The notes under the pieces are model-generated. The model saw nothing but the letters and a program-made list of their open reading frames with translations, did no database searches and was not told the DNA's origin. 64,000 nt of DNA, taken from the NCBI GenBank assembly GCA_037043235.1, contig JAWRVZ010000043.1:1587001-1651000 (forward strand). Direction: 5' to 3'. Position 1 is the first letter of the stretch. Each line of letters begins with the position of its first letter. The translations under genes and the position numbers were made by a program. This DNA comes from Rhodeus uyekii. Lineage: Eukaryota > Chordata > Actinopteri > Cypriniformes > Acheilognathidae. Positions 57,891 through 64,000 of this stretch are shown here, piece after piece.

Positions 57891-60800
57891 ATGCCCTTGT
57901 TCCGGCAACCCGAGCCCACACCGGAGAAGGAAGGTCAGAGGAAGAAAAAATGCAAGAATGATTGGGCTGAGGATGAGGACAAACCTTCCACACTGATTGG
58001 ACTTTGTCTTCAAAGCCTAGCCGAGAACATGAAGGAGATGTGGGTGAAAGATTATGCCCAAAAATACATGGACCAGTATTTCTTCAGATACGTCATGGGT
58101 CCTTTCAGCTCATTACGTGAGGATTGCAAGACTTGTACATGTGTAGGTAAGTGTGAATGTTAATCAAAACTAACTTTTCTTATCTGTGTTTCTCTTTCAG
58201 CTGGTGAGTTGTTGGAAGAGCTGTTGTGCATCCTTTCCTCGCGTAATTTGTTGACGCGTGCAGCCCTGCACCTCCTTCTCCTCCCGCAGCTGAGCTGTCT
58301 GTCCCTCGCATCTACATGCAGCCTTGTCAATGCCAACATCTGCTCTCTTATCCAGATACGCTGCCAGGTTAAACACACACACCCCTTCTGTCTTTAGTAT
58401 ATTTTGAATTTACACACAGTTTGCACAAACATACAGATGGGTTTGTAAAGCTTCAGTGAACTTAATTTAAATTCACCCTTGTCAGACAGCAAATACCAAA
58501 TACACCAATTAGATCTGAATTTCCATCTGTGAATGGCACAATTGCAGCAAAAGAATAGTGTTTTAAGTTTTAGATAAGCATTGGTAAACAATACACTGTT
58601 GTTGTTGTTGCTGTTGTTACATATATTATTTTCAGTCGGTTGCACACAAATTATGACAGTCATTCTGCAATGGAAGCTGTCCGTAATTGATTAAGTATGT
58701 ACAGGGAAGATACAAAATTCAGTATGCAAATATCATCACTGTTGGGTTACCATACATTTTGAATGCTGAACAGTCTATCATAAGTCAGTGGGATATTTTT
58801 CAATTTATAATACAGTAATTTCAACAAATATATAATACAAATGAAAACAAATATTGATAAATAATCAAATATAATAAAAAAAATTATAATGCTGTTAAAA
58901 AATGATTTTTTTAAATGTTTTGAAAGTTTCTTTGGTCAAAAATACAGTAAAACAATACTATTAGTTTAAAATATTTCGCATTTAGTCACATTAACCTTCA
59001 GAAATAATTTTAGTATGCTTATCTGATCTACCTTAAATGAAGATTTGATCAAGTAGGGTAACGATATGTAACTATATTGTATTGTATTTTTGTAATTCAG
59101 TTTTTGTCATGATAGCCAGGGATGCATGGCATTAAATAAAACTACCCTGATACCGATATTGAAAACAGTTGTGATTTTTTTTTTATGGATTTTTTGATGA
59201 ATATAAAGTTTAAAAGAACAGCATTTATTGGAATTCGTTTTTTGTTTTTTTTTGTAACAATGTAAAAATCTTTACTGTCGCTTTTGGAAAATGTAATGCA
59301 TCCTTCCTCAATAAAAAAATCTTACTGGCCCCAAACTTTTTAATGGCAGTGTACATATTGTAATCAGCATAATAAAATAGAACAAACCCTTATTTACTTT
59401 AAGTTTGGGGAATGTTAGTAAAACGCTGCCTTCAAGCACTGTAATAACATACAAACAAAATGTTGTTAGTCTTGCCTATAAATACATGTAAAAGCTCTTA
59501 AAATTTTTCTGTTCACTCACTTGTCTCTATCTTGCAAAGAATCTTCAGTCTTTGGATCTTAGTGGCGCACAGAATATATCTGCATCAGTGCTGTGTGAGC
59601 TCCTGGGCAGCCAACCTCATCTCCGTTTCCTCTCCTTGGCTGGAACTCTGTGTGATCAGAGAGTGATATCGGTGGTCTGCCGCCAATGCTCCAAGCTGAA
59701 ACACCTGGATGTGTCACGGTGCCTTCACCTCACCCCCACAAGTTTACTGCCTCTGGCCTCCCAAGAACTCCTTGTCAAGAATCCAAACACCTTCAACAGT
59801 CTGCTTGCTTTGGATATCGGTTTAGCAGAAAACGAGAGAGATGCAGTAGCCGCAGTTGCATTCCTCCTGCTTAGCTTGCCCGGTCTTCAGAGGTTGGCAG
59901 TGGAGGGACTGGGACAAGCTTGTGTTCTCATACAGAACAGACAGTTTGAGGTGACAGATGCATTCACTAGTCGAGAAGGTGTACCACGTCTTAAAGACAT
60001 GTGGGAGAAGCGAATGCAAGAAGACCACATGAAAGACCGCAGTTTACTGAGCGTAAATGGAAATGAGAGTTTAACTTTGGAAGGAAAAATAGATGAGTGT
60101 TTATCATTAGAGACTCAACATGATGCTAGTGATACTACAGAGAAAAACGAATGGACAGGGACTTCAGGAGAGGGTTATGGAAAAGATGGAGGCAGAAGAA
60201 GTGATTGTAATGGAAGGGATTGTGTGACAACATCCCTCAAGGATGTACAAGGACTGTCTCTGGATACTTTGGAGGCAGTAGGAAAGATCTGTCCTGACCT
60301 GCGTGTCCTGTCTTTGGACTGTCTCCAGAGTAATGCTGACAACTTCCAACAGGCAACAATTTTAGCCAAAGGACTTAGTAGGTTTTCCGGACAGCTACAC
60401 TGTCTTTCTCTACAGTTTTCTGGTCTTTTGTCTGATTTGGTTCCAGCCCTGAGAGCCTCAGGCTCACACCTGCTCTCGCTCACCTTGGAAGGGATCAAAG
60501 CTGATGGACGTACTCCTCTTCTGGAGCTCATTCATGCCTGTCCCAGACTCACCTCTCTCACTGTTCATTTAGACCAACCCAGCACTAATTTAGATGGAGA
60601 TGATGATGATGATGCTGAGCAGGAGGGTGAAGACGAAGGCCTTCTTTCTAATCTGCCGTGCTGTCCACACCTCCGCTCGTTAATATTAAAGTAAGTCAAA
60701 TAATGTCATTCTTGCTAAACTTCATGCTGATGCTCTTTTTCCATTAAAATCAAATGTGATATATGCTGCTAACCAGTGTTGGTGTTCAGTGCTCTTCTTT

Positions 60801-61208
60801 TTTTTTTTCCCCAACAGCTTTTCATTGGATGAACGACAAATTAAGCCCGCATTGTGGTGGACGTCTCTGAAGGGAGTGCTATGGGCACTACTTAGGGGTG
60901 CTTCACTCCTTCAGAAGCTCTCGCTAATTGCTGTTCCCTGTCGACTGGACCCTGTATTTAGACTTGTCCTGAACCATCCGGCCAAACCTCTCGGGGCCCT
61001 AGATAGTCCCCCACTGCACTGCCTTAGGTCTGTTAGTCTGAACCGCTCAGATGTCACTATGGAGACTGTAGTACACATTGTAAACACTTCTAGGCGCTTG
61101 TCCCATTTGGATTTGAGTGGCTGCTGGGCAATGACTTTGAGCAATATCACAAAGTTACAATATAAAGCCAAAAGGAGGCGCCATACACTGCAAATAACCT
61201 GGATATGA
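57891..61208 (+). CDS. Leucine-rich-repeat protein with BC-box-like N-terminus
   Basis: Four exons: 57,891-58,116, 58,201-58,367, 59,540-60,690 and 60,818-61,208, phase-consistent, 644 residues. After a basic start (MPLFRQPEPTPEKEGQRKKK), residues about 34-45 read TLIGLCLQSLAENM, fitting the BC-box pattern (S/T)LxxxCxxxL that binds elongin C. About 40 residues on, SSLPGELLEELL fits a Cul2-box-like hydrophobic-Pro pattern. LRR units follow (LSCLSLASTC, LQSLDLSGAQN, LRFLSLAGTLCD, LKHLDVSRCLHLT, LRVLSLDCLQ, LHCLSLQFSG, LLSLTLEGIK, LTSLTVHLDQ, CLRSVSLNRSD, LSHLDLSGC). An acidic run DGDDDDDAEQEGEDEG lies near residue 480-500. By analogy it may be a substrate receptor of a CUL2-type ubiquitin ligase, which is inference. 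The ATG at 57,891 is the first in frame; an upstream exon cannot be excluded. A poly(A) signal candidate lies near 61,604. Confidence 0.8.
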
Positions 61209-62001
61209 GCTGGGGAAAGAAAAAGCCATGATGAGATAGAGAAATATTTGTACGGTCAGTAAGTCATTTTTGTGTGATTATTCTATAAAACTGAGATTTT
61301 CTATGAATACAATATGGATTTGATCCAGCTATAAATACATGCATGTAATGAACATAATTTATTAAAGATGCATTACTATTCACTGTTCATAATTAAATGT
61401 ATCAAATGCCTGTCCCTTTTCTATCCAAATAAGCCCATTATTATGACTTTTGAGTTTAAATTTGTTTACCACATTCTGGTCTAAATTTTAGTTTTGGTTT
61501 AAAAAGCACTTAAAAAGATGAACCACTGTTCATTGGATTGTTTGTCAAATATGCACTTTGTTTTTGTACACTTTGATTTTTCTGTTGTTATGCCATAATA
61601 ATAAATCATTTGAAATGTTTTCGTTCTTTTATCACAATCTTTTGATGTAATAAAATGCAGTAAAATATTTAGCAAAAAAATAGTCAATAAATTATTGTAC
61701 TCTATTAATTTGTGTTGTGTTTATAAATGTATCCGCTGAAATCTGCACTCTTTCTTCATGGGCTACTTTTCAACACACAAGTGGCGGGAAGAGTGGCGCC
61801 TTCACAGTGATAGAATAAGCTCATTGGACAATCTACTAGCGCCAACGTAGTCCAACAGCGAATCAGATTACGAGCGTCATGTAACGTCATTCATATTCAT
61901 GAGCAACGCGTTCTACGTACACTTTCGTAAATTCGCTGGCGGGAGGAAGACAGGACTGTGCGTACTAGCTAAAGTTTGAATTATTTACATTCAGGACAGT
62001 T

Positions 62002-62997
62002 ATGTCTCGAATACTCAACTGTATTGTCGCAGTTTGTCCAGATATGGGAATAGGGAGGAATGGAAATCTACCATGGCATCCCATACGACTAAGGTGAGCG
62101 AGAGGCCGCTCGTTTTTGTTGCTAACACTCCATGTTCAGGTAATGTTGATAGAATAGTATAAAACGTTTTGATTGTTTTCCAGTGCCCATAGTTATGTGT
62201 TTTGTATTTTGCAACAGCTATAAGTTGTAGCACGTTTGCAGTGATACAAATAAATCGAGGTAATTTTTCCACAATGGAACAACAATAACAAAAAACGTAT
62301 GACAAAATCATTAAGATAGCTAATGTTCTTGCTTCTACCATTCTATTTGAAATCAAACATTTTATGATTTCACAGGTCTTAAGTTAGAACTTGACCTTTG
62401 TCCTGCAGGGGGGAGAAAACAACACCTGACATGTGCCTAACCTTTAACACAAAACAAGCCATAAAAATAGATCCTAACCATTAGCTTTGTTTCTTATATG
62501 TTTTAGTAATGAATTCAAGCACTTTCAGAAGATGACCATGACCCCTTCAGTTGAGGGTAATCTAATATGCAGTCTTCTTTATCATTATCTTATTTGTTTG
62601 TTCGGAAATTTAGTCAAATCTTGAACCAAAACTCTGTATTGTTTTCTTTTGCATTCACTCTCTGTGTCTTTTGACAGGTAAAAAGAATGTGGTCCTCATG
62701 GGAAGAAAGACATGGTTCTCCATTCCTGCACAAAACAGACCCCTAAAGAACAGGATCAACGTAGTTCTCAGCAGAGAGCTCAAGTAATCTAAATGCTTGC
62801 ACTTTATTACACCTTACAGTAAGCCGCTATGCCACATATAAGTTGGTATTTTCTATCACTCACTGCACAGGACAGCCCCAGAGGGAGCTCACTACCTTGC
62901 TTCAGACTTGAGTTCAGCTCTCCAACTGTTGGACAGCTCTGAGCTCAAAGAACAAGTGGACCAAGTTTGGGTAATTGGCGGAAGTGCTCTGTACAAG
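62002..62997 (+). CDS. dhfr: Dihydrofolate reductase, exons 1-4 (3' end outside window)
   Basis: Exons 62,002-62,093, 62,507-62,556, 62,678-62,783 and 62,871-62,997 join in frame to 125 residues. Landmarks are MSRILNCIVAVCPDMGIGRN, GNLPWHPIRLSNEFKHFQKM, VVLMGRKTWFSIP, the NRINVVLSREL segment and QVDQVWVIGGSALYK. The enzyme reduces dihydrofolate to tetrahydrofolate with NADPH for thymidylate and purine synthesis. The usual active-site acid (human Glu30) is replaced by His in WHPIRLSNEFKHF or shifted by one position, so alignment there deserves care; WP-type, GRKTW and VWVIGG nucleotide-site motifs are normal. The family is about 187 residues, so roughly the last third lies beyond 64,000. G+C-rich sequence, CCAAT-like and GGCGGGA (61,938) motifs precede the ATG, the latter resembling an E2F site as in mammalian dhfr. 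Confidence 0.92.
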
Positions 62998-63103
62998 GTT
63001 GGTAAAGTTGCACAAGTCAGCATCTCTATTGTGAAACAGAAAAATGTAATAAAAGTATAAACAATTCTGAATTGCATGAAATCCCTTATAACAGACATTA
63101 GTT

Positions 63104-63300
63104 ATGTTTCCATCCACTTATTTTTTTATGCACATTTTGGGATATCACATAAAAAGGCTGGATGGAAACGTCAAGATGCGCATAGATTCTAAAACTGCAC
63201 ATAAACGTTTGCAATCAATTGAGGCGGATACATTTTTTATCTGATAAGAACACGTACGCAAAAGCTACAATGGAAATGCATTTATGAAATGAATGAAAAA
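63104..63300. repeat. Repeat with TTTCCATCCA / TGGATGGAAA inverted parts
   Basis: GTTTCCATCCACTT near 63,108 and GGCTGGATGGAAACG near 63,156 form inverted partners, and similar hexamers follow. It lies within the dhfr intron after exon 4. No gene content is seen between 63,000 and 63,600. Confidence 0.4.
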
Positions 63301-63609
63301 AGTGTGCAGCAAAAAACTTTTGTGGATATGATTGGATAACTGGACTAACCAGCAGACCGATTTCATTGTACAGCATCTAAAATGTTGGTTTGGTCATTCT
63401 GAAATGCTTGAGCCAAAGACCAAAAACCACTTCCTCCCAGAAGCATCTCGTATTATTGCGTTCCCAAAACCAGGCATTCGAATGCAAGATAACTTGACTG
63501 TGTTTATTTTGTTTAATCATTAGTGATGTATGAAAAAAGAGCCATGCTGTATTCCTCAATTGCAACTTCCATATTTATTGCAGATGTTTTACGGCAATTT
63601 CCCAGGAAG

Positions 63610-64000
63610 TGATTACCGTATTTTCCTGCATATAACCCACAGACAAGGATAATCTGCACCCTCATTTAGCGCGCGGATTTTGTGTAAAAAATTCTTGGTA
63701 TAACCCGCATCCATATACTGATGAACTTTTTTGTGTAAGTTCACATTTTGAATTTCAAATGTGGCTCGCATGACGTCAATTATCCATAACTGTTCAGGCT
63801 CGGTACACAGTGCTTGTGCGTGAAATTCATACAATAAAAAAACAAACACAAGTCAGAATCAGAACAAAAAGGAAAAGCAGTCTCTCCCGCTGTGCAGCAG
63901 CACGTCCCTTAAGAAGCGATTCTACAGGTGTTGATCATCGGATGAGATGAGAAGAGCCCGCCCTCATGGCAGCACAGCCAATCACGTCTTCTTGGATGAT
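63610..64000. repeat. Interspersed repeat, copy 2
   Basis: It starts GATTACCGTATTTTCCTGCA and CATATAACCC and matches 10,680-10,925 in many blocks (see that entry). It is longer than the first copy and cut by the window end. It lies in a dhfr intron. Confidence 0.7.

Noticed and set aside
1..64000. CRISPR arrays, operons, bacterial-type systems
   Set aside because: No regularly spaced repeats; intron-containing genes and vertebrate families throughout.

Overview
The window is vertebrate nuclear DNA from a ray-finned fish, most probably a cyprinid. Genes are split by GT-AG introns, introns and spacers are AT-rich with long (TA)n tracts, and the repeats are typical of fish: a DIRS retrotransposon, hAT-type MITEs, a tRNA-derived SINE and short terminal-repeat elements. 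Host genes recognised by reading translated exons are fam219a (minus, C-terminal exons beyond the left edge), enho/adropin (minus), a PIM-type kinase (minus, frameshifted), a tandem array of pancreatic elastase genes (minus), bco2 (plus), an unnamed LRR gene (plus) and dhfr (plus, last exons beyond the right edge). The fam219a-enho neighbourhood matches the human 9p13.3 arrangement.

Layout. 0-10 kb: fam219a and enho with its non-coding first exon near 9.7 kb. 10-15.7 kb: a block absent from the sister copies, holding the PIM-like gene and, head-to-head with it, the first exon of a YqaJ-type gene. 15.7-45.5 kb: the elastase array. Copy A (17.7-21.1 kb) is intact. Next comes a remnant that keeps only its last exon (22.2-22.8 kb) and abuts an old DIRS relic. 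Copy B (30.8-39.1 kb) is broken by a 4,958-bp DIRS element. Copy C (42.0-45.4 kb) is intact and closest to a textbook elastase. Parts of the enho first intron and 5' flank were carried along in the duplications (27.5-28.95 kb and 40.1 kb). 45.5-52 kb: gene-poor, with nested repeats. 52-56.2 kb: complete bco2 (550 aa from 12 exons). 57.9-61.2 kb: LRR gene. 62-63 kb: dhfr exons 1-4. The right edge carries a repeat also seen near 10.7 kb.

The most notable object is the DIRS retrotransposon at 33,485-38,442. It lies inside exon 3 of elastase copy B with no target-site duplication and no lost base. Its two 146-bp inverted terminal repeats match base for base. Its internal complementary region reproduces both element ends joined head to tail. 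Despite this young appearance its reverse transcriptase lacks the catalytic core and its tyrosine recombinase is split between reading frames, which suggests mobilisation by proteins supplied from elsewhere. The elastase genes should make secreted digestive proteases of the exocrine pancreas, each with a conserved TATA-like box 40 bp upstream of its ATG. Copy A carries an unusual Phe at the position that shapes the substrate pocket.
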